The notes below the pieces were generated by a model. The model made no database searches. It was not told the origin of the DNA and saw only the letters and a list, made by a program, of their open reading frames with translations. 64,000 nt of DNA from Paragonimus westermani (lineage: Eukaryota; Platyhelminthes; Trematoda; Plagiorchiida; Troglotrematidae). Where the stretch lies: NCBI GenBank assembly GCA_008508345.1, contig QNGE01001328.1:13948-77947 (forward strand), given 5' to 3'. A program made the translations under genes and the position numbers. Below are positions 1-10,337 of the stretch, one piece after another (positions within the stretch are counted from its first letter, which is position 1; each line of letters opens with the position of its first letter).

Positions 1-316
1 GAGTGCTCTTTGTTTAAGGGTACCTTTTCTAACCCCCTTCTTCCTGATACGGAAGGCAGCAGTGCCGCAACTATAAAAATAGTTCTGCTGTATGCCCATA
101 GGATCGTGCCTCACTGCCTAAGCACTCCTACGCGGTCAGTAGTGCGACATACAATCTTATGAGTGTAACTGCTTCTCGTCTGACTGCTCCCTTTAGGCCT
201 GTCTGACAAGGTTGCACCTGGAATGACCGGAGTCCTAGTCAGCATAGCCCGCCGAATCAAAACAGTGCACAAGCTCGACCACCACGTCAAGGTAGCAGTA
301 TAGGTCGGGAAAAGCC
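1..316 (-). repeat. Dispersed repeat R1, inverted scrap
   Basis: On the - strand this stretch matches 58150-58700 (+ strand) over most of its length, for example near 150-170 versus 58567-58590 and near 225-300 versus 58205-58275. Identity judged by eye is about 70-75%. The match stops near 305-316, where the RNase H remnant of Gypsy element A begins, so this is a rearrangement boundary. The - strand shows a partly open frame shared by both copies (motif WWSxLCTVLIRRAML). I do not recognise the family. The copy at 58 kb is split by an LTR-like insertion that is absent here. Confidence 0.6.
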
Positions 317-1966
317 ATTTGCGTGCTGAGTCCTGCTGAACGAAAGTATTCAAAGACAGAGAAGGACTGTTTGGAAACTGTATGGGTCTTGGAAAAATGG
401 AGGTCGTACTTGCTCGGCAGATGTTTCCATGTGGAGACCGACCACAAACCACTGGAGTGGATTAAATCGCCGAAGGACCCCCGAGGAAGGCTGACTCGTT
501 GGGCGTTATGACTACAGGAGTACGACTCCACAATTCGCCATGTAGCCGGAAAAGAGAACTGTGTGCCCGATTCGCTTCCCCGAATGCAACACCTGGATGA
601 GGTCCACAAGGACGTGACCGGAGTTAACAGTATCGAACTGAAGAATGACCCCGGAAGGTTACAAACAGCACAGAGGATGGATACGGCAATGCAGGTGCTG
701 ATTGACCGACTCTTGTCGGAAGGACAACCACCAGAAGACGGGGAAATCCGGAATTGAAAGCTTTCAGAATGCACTGGTCCGACTTGCGGGTGAATATTGC
801 CGAAATTTTGATGCGCCAATTGCGGGAGGGAATACACGTCCCGGTCATACCAGCGGAGTTGAGGGCGGCAATTTTGAAAGAATGTCATCAGCTGGCTCAT
901 ACGGGTTGTCATCGAACCTACGAAATGCTGAAGCAAAGGGCATACTGGCCGGGAATGAAGAATGATGTTAACAATCATGCGCGGGCGTGCCAGCAATTTC
1001 AGTTACTGAAGAGCACTAACCACCCCAGTGAGTATCCCACACAAACAATCCCGGTCATTGAACCTGGGGAATTATGGTCGGTAGATGTGATAGGCCCCTA
1101 CACAGTGACGACTTCCGGGAATCAATACATCACAGTCACGACCGAATACTTCACGAGGTGGGTCGAAGCAGCCGCCATGCCTGATTAGCGCGCGAGCACG
1201 GTGTGCAGGACGGTGATGGAACACATCGTAGCAGATCACGGAATACCGCGGAGCAGATTGACTGATCAAGGCCCCTGCTTCGAAAGTGGGGAGTTTCGGA
1301 ACTGTTTGGAGCGTTTGGGAATCAAGAAAATACGCACAACTCCATATCATCCTCAATCAAACGGATTGACGGAGAGGAACAATCGCACAATCAAGGAATG
1401 GTTGGCTGCGAAAGGAGGAAGCTGGGAAGAAACGTTACCGTTGATTCTGTTGGCCCACCGCTGTTCGCCGCAAGGGACAACGAAAAAGTCACCATTCGAG
1501 CTGATGTATGGGCGCGTGCCACGCTTGCCAGTCGATCGGGAGATTGGTTTATGGGGAGACCGACGGATGAGCACGCGTGAATTAGCGGAAGCTCAGAGAT
1601 CTGCCAACCGAAACTTGCAAAACACACAAGAAGCGTCTAAGGAGCAATCAACTGCGAGGTTATCGGGTCGGAGGGCTGTGTTTGAACCTGGATCTAAGGT
1701 TAAATATCGAGACCGGCGGAGCGCGGGGGCAACAGGACCCGGATCTAGGAAGTTCCTGGCAAAGTGGAAGGGACCGTATGTGGTAGTTGAACGTCGTGGC
1801 CCAGTGTATCTGATAAAGAATGAGAAAAATCAACATCGAGTGCACGGAAGCCAGCTTTGTAAATGGTACGACATTCCGATCAGCACGGAATGCACACCGG
1901 GTGTGTCAACAGCACCGACGCCGGCACGCAGATCGTCGACAGAACGGAGAGAACCTGAACGCCTTT
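311..1966 (+). pseudogene. pol: Ty3/Gypsy element A pol remnant (RNase H + integrase)
   Basis: The 3' half of a Gypsy-type pol. RNase H starts near 323 with the conserved AERxYS..EK..L block and the ETDHKPLEW motif, and reaches VPDSLPR near 560-585. Integrase follows: an HHCC-type zinc finger (about 884-1000) with HTGCHRTYEML and RAYWPGM, then a catalytic core with Asp in SVDVIGPY (codon near 1084), Asp in LTDQGP (near 1260) and Glu in NGLTERNN (near 1370), then a GPY-like tail (KWKGPYVVVERRGPVYLI, 1762-1815). Breaks: an in-frame TGA near 509, a frameshift near 750 (frame 2 to frame 1), and an in-frame TAG at 1186-1188. The last Cys of the zinc finger is Phe (ACQQF). RT, protease and gag are missing upstream, where repeat R1 begins. 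The frame runs into the LTR at 1967, as expected for a 3' end. It cannot make a working protein. Confidence 0.9.
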
Positions 1967-2307
1967 TGTTACGACTGGAACAATCTTTGCGGGGGTTGGA
2001 GTGTAGTGAGGATAGACGGTCGCAACATACTACTCACACCACGATTCAGCAGCCGCATGGATCGAAATGATCGCGGGATAAATACGGGAGAGATATGGGA
2101 AGGATCGTTGGAAGGCAGAATGACATTTAATGACGTTCGCCACATGACGGAACTGAGACATGGTGTCCGGAGCGACTGGAGCGTCCTCAGAAGAGTGCGG
2201 TGTGCAAATGAGTGTTTTTGTTCTTAGTTCCGTTGAGAGGCTTAAGTAGTGTACTGGTTTCTCCAATAAAACAACGTTTGTGTCGTCCGACTTTTGGATT
2301 CGCAACA
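1967..2307 (+). repeat. LTR 1 (341 bp)
   Basis: Direct repeat of 3561-3901 with no net indel and 8 mismatches by my count (97.7%). It begins TGTTACGACTGG and homology ends in CAACA. AATAAA lies near its 3' end (about 2265), a plausible polyadenylation signal. Upstream is the integrase tail of element A; immediately downstream (2308) the sequence already reads as the middle of element B pol, not as a primer-binding leader. So this LTR either belongs to A as its 3' LTR or is the 5' LTR of an internally deleted element B. No target-site duplication is visible around the LTR pair. Confidence 0.85.
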
Positions 2308-3540
2308 CCAGTTGGTCACGACTCAGTTGACTTGAACACCATGGCCAACGCACAACGTTCGGTAAATGATATTCGCGCCTCCTGTCAACAGTCAGCTCTA
2401 TAGTTGACGGATCAAGCTTTGCCAGCGCCTGCAGGCACTATCCTCTGCGATACCTCTACTGGACATCCACGTCCAGTAGCCCCCTATTCTTTTCCGACGA
2501 CGCGTGTTCGACACGCTACACAACATCGTCCATCCTGGCATCCAGGTCACGGCCAAGCTCATTTCCGATAGGTACGTCTGGCCTGGTACGCGAAAGGATC
2601 TTCGCACGTGGGCACGATCTTGCCTAGCTTATCAACATGCCAGGGTTCACAGCCATGTGTCGGCTTCGATTGGCCCATTCCCTTCGATTACATCTCGAAT
2701 TGCACATCTCCACATCGACATTGTAGGTCCTTTGCCATCTTCCAATGACCTGACATACCTCTTGACGATGGTGGATCGTTTCACGCGGTGGCCAGAGGCC
2801 GTCCCATACACGACGTCCGTTCTGAGACTGTAGCACGCGCATTCGTTGGGCGTTGAGTAGCATCTCATGGTTACCCGACCACGGTCACGACCGACCGTGG
2901 CCCTCAATTTGAGAGCGGTTCCTTTGCGGAAACACTGAGCGCGCTCGGATGTCGTCGCGCGAGGATTACGGCATACCACCCGGCTGCAAACGGTATGGTA
3001 GAACGCTTCCACCGACAACTAAAAGTAGCCCTCGTTGCAATCGATGCAAACCGTTGGACAGAAGCCTTGCCAATGTTTTTACTCGGCATTCGCGCCGCCC
3101 TTAAGACCGAAATTCACATTTCCAGCGCCGACCTCCTGTACGGCCAACCACTGCGTCTTCCTGGCGATTACTTCTCATTCGCCACCGTAGCTCTTCGATA
3201 TGATGCATCTTACGTCAAACGGCTCGCCTCGCACATGCGCCACCTCCGTATCACGGGTACACGAAAACAAGATGTTTGTTCCCAAAGACCTCCACGACTG
3301 CACGCATGTGCTCGTTCACATGGATGGTTCACGACGCTCGGTCGAGCGACCTTACGAAGGTCCTTTTAGAGTTTTTCAACGAAAGGATCGTTTGTCCACG
3401 CCGTCAACTGACTCAGAACAGCCTCGCCCAACCGCATCGTCATCAGCAGACATCATGACTTAGCCGATGACGCCAGCGCCCGTTGTAACGCGTTCGGGTG
3501 TTAAGGTGCACAGGCCGAAACGCATCATAGAGGACTAGTG
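2308..3540 (+). pseudogene. pol: CsRn1-like Gypsy element B integrase remnant
   Basis: A second integrase, of a different Gypsy lineage from element A and resembling the CsRn1 clade of flukes. Order: linker before the zinc finger (about 2310-2490), zinc finger with VHPGIQVTAKL and YVWPGT (about 2510-2640), catalytic core with Asp in HLHIDIVGPLP (about 2718), Asp in TTDRGPQFES (about 2895), Glu in NGMVERFHRQLK (about 3005), then the typical LLYGQPLRLPGDYF block (3133-3174). It ends with VVTRSGVKVHRPK and TAG at 3536-3538, just before LTR 2. Breaks: in-frame TAG at 2401, an extra T near 2491-2494, a stop and frameshift near 2831, a TGA near 2853, a frameshift near 3255 and a deletion near 3390. 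The zinc finger keeps only one Cys of its CxxC (CLAYQ). gag, protease, RT and RNase H are absent. Confidence 0.88.
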
Positions 3541-3560
3541 TTTATCAAACCTCGTTTTTT

Positions 3561-3901
3561 TGTCACGACTGGAACAATCTTTGCGGGGGTTGGAGTGTAG
3601 TGAGGATAGACGGTCGCAACATACTACTCACACCACGATTCAGCAGCCGCATGGATCGAAATGATCGCGGGATAAATACGGGAGAGATATGGGAAGGATC
3701 GTTGGAAGGCAGAATGACATTTAATGACGTTCGCCACATGACGGAACTGAGACATGGTGTCCGGAGCGACTGGAGCGTCCTCAGAAGAGTGCGGTGTGCA
3801 AATGAGTGTTTTTGTTCTTAGTTCCGTTGAGAGGCTTAAGTAGTGTATTGGTTTCTTTCATAAAACAACGTTTGTGTCGTCCGCCTTCTGGATTCACAAC
3901 A
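3561..3901 (+). repeat. LTR 2 (341 bp)
   Basis: Near-identical partner of LTR 1. It starts TGTCACGACTGG, 20 bases after the stop codon of element B integrase, the normal place for a 3' LTR. The short open frame inside (3600-3821) is duplicated in LTR 1 and is not a gene. Diverged relatives occur at 25085-25465 (- strand), 55770-55885 (+) and 58390-58514 (+). The 3' flanks of LTR 2 and of the 58 kb copy look alike (CACAACAGTA), so the true LTR end may lie a few bases beyond 3901. Confidence 0.85.
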
Positions 3902-5783
3902 GTAGAACACAACAGTTTTTCTGCTGTGTGACTCCGTGTAAACGCAAGCAATTGCACAGATTAACTTTTCCACTTAGAATCTTGTGACTCACTACATCTG
4001 CAAGTGTTGTGTAGTTCCACAACATGCTTATGCAGGTATCCCTGTGTTGATCGAAGAATGAGTACTTTTTGAGAAGTTTGGGATTAGAAAGAAAACGTTT
4101 TCGGATATTGGGTAATACCTACTGATTGGCACCATGCTGACACCAATACAGCTTCCCGATACACCCGGCAACACAGATGAAGATAGACGAACCACAGACA
4201 ACAAGTGTGCGCGTAGCCAGCTGGAAGTGCGTTACCGATACACCGAACTAACGGTGTCATTGGACGATACGTGCATGAAGTCTTGAATGTCTCAACCAAA
4301 TCGACCATTTACACGGAGCTTGATGTTACACTCCACAGTCCAGTTGAAGCCAATATTCCGACTGTGTCTGGTTCTGGTTACTGGGCGTTCTTTGGTGTGT
4401 GCAGAATTTTGTGTTATGTGCACCGAATCTCCTGTTGGCTGCTTGTAGATCCCTGAAAAGTCTTGGGGTTAGGATTAATTAAGATCTATATGACTCTTCT
4501 GGTAGCTCATCAGTTGTCCTTTTCCACAAAATCATTTCCCTTTCTAGTTGCGAATAATGAACCAACGTCTTTCTTCACATATGAAGGCGCCCAGTGGCGC
4601 TGTAATAATACTGAGAAACTTTCAGTCTGAAGTCGTCCACAGGTTCTTACCATGGTATCTAGGTTTGTGCTCAGCATCGACCGGAGTACATCTGGGGTTT
4701 ACTCACCTGAATCAACTTCGACTACTTATCTGCCAGTATCAGGGAGGCAGCGGCAAAAATGCACGTGTTGTTTGTAAATCTCCACCTTCAGCGGTGTTGG
4801 TATACTGTCAGCTTCTTAAGGTAAAACAGACCGTAGCCCAGCTCAGCATAAAGAATACTCATGAACGAATGCTAGGTGTGAAGATTTGGCTAAGGCTGTA
4901 TCTTAGTTCCGAATGACTGTGAAAGTGGGTGGTGAGTAAGCCTTGCAAAAAATGGTACCGCCTTCTGACATTCTGGAAATAAACAAAGTTACGACGGCAA
5001 TAAGCACGTCGTACTGACTACACTTGGTATAGGGGCTCGAACAAGTTTCACAAATTCCGGCCCATCACTCATCTCACCGGTAGCTATCTCCACACGGTTC
5101 GGGTTAGAACGAAAACACCAAGTAGGCGGCTTTTGTGATGCTGGTTTGGTGAATGAGGATATTCGATGTGTTGTAGCCTTCTTACGACAGTCTAAGCAAT
5201 GTTGCATCTCAGAGATACCGTAGTTTATCAATTATGGGAATAAACGTAGTGCTGCTTTTGCTGCTAGCTCTGGGGTTTCTTCTATGCAGGTTTCCACGTT
5301 CTCTCTGCTTGTTTCTAACTGTGTTGATGTTTAACCTTACTAACTAATGTAAGTTGAACAACGCCCACAACTGGTTGTAGATTTTGCATTCTCGTAGACC
5401 ATTAAGTCAGTCCTCTATCAATACTACGTTCCAGTTTAGTTCCTAGAACTTTTCAGTAGTGTCTTAGTACGATGCATTGTAGTGGTAGTAATTGCTGACT
5501 AACGCTACATGTGGGTCACAATGACATAAAATTTAATCCAACATTATTTAGTCACTTTTTGCTCTGTAAATGGGTTCCCGAGTTCATATTATACAGTACT
5601 CAACCGTAAGGATCTTTAATTGTGATTCGCACACAACATTCAGTGATGTCAATGAGTGTAAGACCGGCGCATATTGATACAACTTCATTTTAACGAAAAC
5701 ATTCCTCACATCCCACACTCACTTGTGAGAATCAGTGAGGTTATTATGGTGTAATTTGTCTTGTGATTGTGTTTTAGTAGCAG
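3902..5783 (+). other. Non-repeat region with weak exon candidates
   Basis: No retroelement protein is visible. Three + strand stretches look like possible exons. (1) 4217-4394 is open for 59 codons, ends at a GTGTGT donor in phase 1, and contains an ELDVTLHSPVEAN segment. (2) From 4548, after a strong TTTCCCTTTCTAG acceptor, the phase-matched frame stays open except for one TGA at 4628-4630. (3) 4989-5219 is open for 76 codons and ends at GTAGTT; the opposite strand is also open there (4989-5231, -), so strand is uncertain. They could be 5' exons of the gene modelled at 5784-10337, or chance. Confidence 0.25.
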
Positions 5784-8700
5784 ACCAGCAATTGTATCGT
5801 GCGCGTCACTCAAATAATTTAACGATCACCTCACTGAGTCAGGTAATTTTGCCTGGTACATAAAGCCAACTACACAAAACAGAAACTACCATTTACATAA
5901 CTGAACCAGTGACAGTGGAAGTCTTGAAGATTCACCCTTCCCATCTCAGGTAGTGTAGTTTTATGGAAAACGGAGTTTGGAACTTTCATAAAACTGACTA
6001 ATCTATGGTCTGACACAGATTATCCGTCAGCACGCCTCTCAAAATTGTGCATCATGGTTTCGAAAACACTTTGAACGACTTGACAAGCCAAATAACGCGG
6101 AGACATTATTATCCTCATCCTCAATTCTCCATACACGGCTTCGCCAGGTTGACAGTATACGTGCCCAAATTAAACTGTTACTGCGATTGAACCAGGAGTG
6201 CATTTGTGTTCATAAACTATTAAAAGACATTTGCACCACGTCACTCGTGATTCCTTCAGAATACTCCTTGTTCCAGATAAACTCGCGATTGACCTGTCTA
6301 ACAATTTTTAATGCAACCATTTTACACAACGGTTGCCAGGAAAGGATTACCACAGAATGAAATCGGAAGTTCTGACAACTCCAAGATAACTGTGGATCGT
6401 ACAGACAGTCCCAGTAGGTTCTGCTAGAGATGACGTTTTGGGTTACTTTCGCTTTGGATGTGTACATACGGCTGACAGCATGTGTCCGGACTGTTATGTT
6501 TCAACAACGAGATTCCATGAACGAAAGCACTTACATGTCAGTCGCCTATACTGGATTCCAATGGTTTCAAACACCGGTCTGAGACCTTGTAAACAAAGTC
6601 GGTCCAAGCTGGTGATAGAATTGGAAAAAAGGACTGAAATTCTTCTTCACAATACGTAAAAGGAAAGACTGACACGAGTACGTGAAGCTAATAGTAAGAC
6701 AATTGTCATTGCACGCAAACGGACTACTGACCTTTAGGAAAGCGCGCGGCTAATCTTATTCAGCTTTCGTTATGACTTAAGGTTCATGCCAAGAAACCAG
6801 AGGTTACAGCAATGACAAAACAAGCTGCCGCTGAATTTGCATTTCACCGTAGGTTTCCTCAACACGCGTGCGCTGTTCGAGGCATCATAGGTCAGATTAA
6901 CATGTTACATTGACAAACACAGAAGAGGATCTCCTAAGGCTAATGGTTTTCGATGTGCGATATCGGATAAACACTCAATTCTTGAGCTATACCAACCCGG
7001 TGCTGGGAAAAGTGTGAAGCAGGTGAGCAAGAGTTCACCCACTGGACAATAGCCACAACAAATCGCATAAGTTCGCGTTCAAGCCCATCTGTTACTTATC
7101 TGTATTATTCGTCATCAATACCAGTTTTTTTCATACTATCCTGCGACATTGACCGAAGCCAGAAGACGCTTGCGCATAACAAGCACCACAAATGACTTGC
7201 CGCACACCACCTGCAGCCCAATCCATACACATCAAATCCAGTGTAGATCTGGATGTGCAGGACAGGCAGGCGTTTGAATGGATGCCACCTTGGTCCAGAC
7301 AGCCAACAATGACTGGTCAGATGGAAGGTTAGTGACAAAGTGTGGAACCCTCATCTCCCGGAAGCAAACAACGGGGAGATTCCAGTGGTGTGATCTAGGT
7401 TGGGAATGGAGATATTGGAGATGCGAGGCAAGGTGAATCTCAATACGGGTGTATGCACTGATGCTTTTCACATTGGGAGATTGCGAGCAAGATCAAGGGT
7501 TTGAATTGTTGACGGGAAAATAAGCAAATCGTGCGGCACACAATGCACCCACACGAGTGAAGAAAAGAGGAGGTAACAGGACATAAGGACTTCAGTTTCT
7601 GGAACGTTGAGAGAGTGATTCGCCAAACAACGGTGGTCACAATGATTCTTGCAACGATCCTAGAAAAGTGCATAGAGTTCGACAGTTTTATGCATGACAC
7701 TAATGTATGAGTGCGTTACTTTCGTGGCCCTGGATCATGGAATGGCGAGATGATTTGTTACTACTTGACGTGTACACCAAAAACGATGCTTTCACTCGTA
7801 CTAAACAGTAATCCGCGTCGTCTGGATCAATAGTCTTTTCTTGTTTGAGCTGTGGGTTGTTGTGGTTTGATATGTTTTCCTTCTTCAGTTCTGTCTTTGT
7901 GCTGTTCAGACTGTTTTGACTGCTTCTCAGTCAGAATTTAAAACTTTGTCCTTCCATCTAGTTCAAGAAAAAAAGCCTTGGTATTACATATTGTATTTTT
8001 TAATACATTACTAAATCGCCGTGAAAGCCTGTTTGCGGCTGATGAACGGACCTTCTGTTCGTTGAATTAACAATCCAGGACGGCCGGCTCATTTGTAGTC
8101 GAATTCATCACAAAACCATGCAATCGTGTTACCCTCAACTATGGCACCTACAGATCCCTCACATACCACACGCCTCAGTTCACGGACGTGCAACCACAAC
8201 TCAGTGAACCTTCGGATACCTGTCCGGATCCGCTGACACGTTGCCCAGATTTTACTGCCTTTTCTGTAAAGTAGACGAACAGTTTGATTCCCATCTTCAG
8301 GCCGCGGTTTATCCGAACCAGTCTTTCAAGGCGTCCCGGGACGGCGCTGGCCTTCGTCGTACACTTGGTGAGTGGATAGATATGTCAACAGGTTACTTGA
8401 TAGTGGAATTCTATACAGATCTCCACAATGTCTCTGTTGATACGGATTCGGGATGCAGGTACAACAACCAGGGCGAGAAAATGCCTCATGGCAGAGAAGT
8501 TCACATTTATGTTGATATCTAAACCAATATTGACCGTTATGGTCAAAGAAATATTAGCCATTTCTCTAAGTTTTTCTTACTCTTGCAGTTGGCGACATCC
8601 GTTTCCGAATTGACTTTTCACAATATCTGAATCCAAAGAATGCGCTATATATATGTATATATATATATAGTAATTTGAACACTCATCCGTTAGACCGCGC

Positions 8701-10337
8701 ATACATATAAACCGTGGAAGTATGCTCAATTCCTTCTATCCGCCAGACGTTACAGCCCCCACTGTAGCTGTATTGTCCAATAATGAAACATCAAGCTTTG
8801 ATGTGGTTCCTACGCCTGAGTGCTTCATCTGATTCCGATAAGGTCCGTTTCGTGTTCCACGATCTGAACTCTCGGTCGGCTTCCTTTTGTCGATTTCGAG
8901 TGTGCATTTAGTCCATCTACCCCATTTGGCCAATGTAGTATCCCAGATTGAGATGGTGACGTCAGTTAGCTTTGTATTTGGGCTTCTCGAAAACATCCCG
9001 ATCTCTGATCGAGTCTGAAGCATGTGATTTCCTCGTATCTGATTCATCTTTGACACTGATTGTTTTTCACTCGACTTACGTAAGCTATCATACTCGCTTT
9101 TCCGTGGACAGAAAGAATGTGCCTGGACTTCTCGTGCCTTGGGGAACACCTGTATTGTATAGTCACTTATGATAACTGAGGTCAGTAACCCGTCTGTGAT
9201 AACGGACATCGAATCCTGCACAGGTGACCTTCTCCGCCTGTCTCTAACATCCTAGCTTCACCATCAAATAGGAGTACATCACATCTACACTGTGTAATTG
9301 CAACCGTCACTTTGTTGCTTTTTGTATGAACTGGTTAAGCTTGGCATCGATGAGGAATCAACCACGGATTGCTGATCGAGGATATCCCTCGTCAATCCAA
9401 CACTGTGAACACTAATAAGGATGTTACGTTTCCATTGTAAAGTGTTAACTGTTTGTTTGTTTCTTTCGAACGCACAAATACCAAGACTTCTGGAGATGAT
9501 TTAGAAAGTTTTACCAGTCATCCAGCAGATTTTCCAGCCTGTGCTTCAAGGACCTTACTATCCTTGGCCAGTATCTACGTGGCCGTAAATCACGATAGTT
9601 CGTTCCTCATTTGTGCATTTTACAGACATCTATCGCTTGTTGAACGACACTGTACTCCATTATCTCGGGTGCTCAGAGCATGTTTTGACAGTAGTCAGAA
9701 AAGACATGGCGAGTGAGCAGGTGAGTTTTAATTTCAGTTTTATTTACCTACTGACTGAGATGAATGCTTAAGATGAATCACTGTATTGAATAGTGTCTAC
9801 ATGTCTACAGATCAGATCACTGCTAAGGGTTCTGGTCAGTATTTCAGCTTGGTAAAGAGTTATGACGAGTTTGAGCACCTTTGTCATACTGATACAATTC
9901 AGTTCGTTTTCTCAAACGTAACTCAACACCCGCGGGGTAGATAGATATATTTAAATTTGCTCCATATATAGTATGCGGAGGATTCCCTGAGTTTGTACTG
10001 ACAGAATCACACTCTCAGATAGAGACCAGTTTCTAAATCAGTTGATACATATCGTTTCACTGTCATTGTCTGACAAGTTTATTTTGGATTCCCAAATTTA
10101 AGCCATGAAAGTCAAGTTGTAGAGTTGTTGACGAACAGACGTTCAGATTTGGGAAATGCACTGTCCGGCTCTTGTACCAACAAAATGTGGTTCACCTCAT
10201 ACACCCATGCACAGACAACGGCCGTCAAAAATAAACGAACGGAAGCTATCTGGCGTTCTGACGGACCACTTTTTACCAACAATTTGAGAAGAGATGAATA
10301 TACCCTAACTTCCTTCGATATACTTGAAATAATTTGA
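5784..10337 (+). CDS. Candidate multi-exon host gene (function unknown)
   Basis: Exons read by eye: 5784-5842, 6019 to about 6246, 6782-6852, 6923-7022, 8419-8458, 8589-8654, 9626-9720, 9811-9851, 10103-10337 (TGA at 10335). Support: AG acceptors and GT donors at each edge, with strong donors at 5843 (GTAATT), 7023 (GTGAGC), 8459 (GTACAA), 9721 (GTGAGT) and 9852 (GTAAAG). Codon phase agrees at the last five junctions (0, 1, 1, 0, 2). The product reads as helical segments such as TRLRQVDSIRAQIKLLLRL (exon 2) and YRLLNDTVLHYLG (exon 7), without a motif I can name; a PGAGKS string in exon 4 resembles a P-loop only superficially. The donor near 6246 and the 6853-6922 intron are weak. The intron 7023-8418 contains a LINE in antisense. 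The start codon lies upstream and was not found. 10335 may not be the true end: another open stretch with a TAG end lies at about 10760-11000. Confidence 0.45.
7140..8400 (-). mobile_element. Truncated LINE (endonuclease/RT type), copy 1
   Basis: - strand. From 8400 down to 8240 the frame contains KASxxxGRLERLV...GLKMGIKLFVYF, matching the region after the RT active site of RTE/CFDP2-like LINEs (K-A-S..G-R-L..K-L-x-V-Y). Near 8235 the sequence jumps, by an internal deletion relative to copy 2a, to the C-terminal end: RRFTELWLHVRELRR to CDEFDYK and a stop at 8089-8091. The same ending and stop occur in copy 2a. Below the stop, 7140-7400 matches 20690-20920 as a conserved 3' region; about 7500-8080 is longer than in the other copies. 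5'-truncated and dead. It lies antisense in an intron of the candidate gene at 5784-10337. Confidence 0.7.
8646..8670. repeat. (TA)n microsatellite
   Basis: Short imperfect TA run. It coincides with the weak GTATAT donor proposed for exon 8589-8654, so length changes here would move that splice site. Confidence 0.8.

Noticed and set aside
235..996. 253-codon open frame on the - strand
   Set aside because: It is the antisense of element A RNase H/integrase and of repeat R1; no protein features of its own.
8736..9221. 161-codon open frame on the - strand
   Set aside because: About one frame of this length is expected by chance in the window; no domain is recognised, and it overlaps an intron of the better-supported + strand exon chain.
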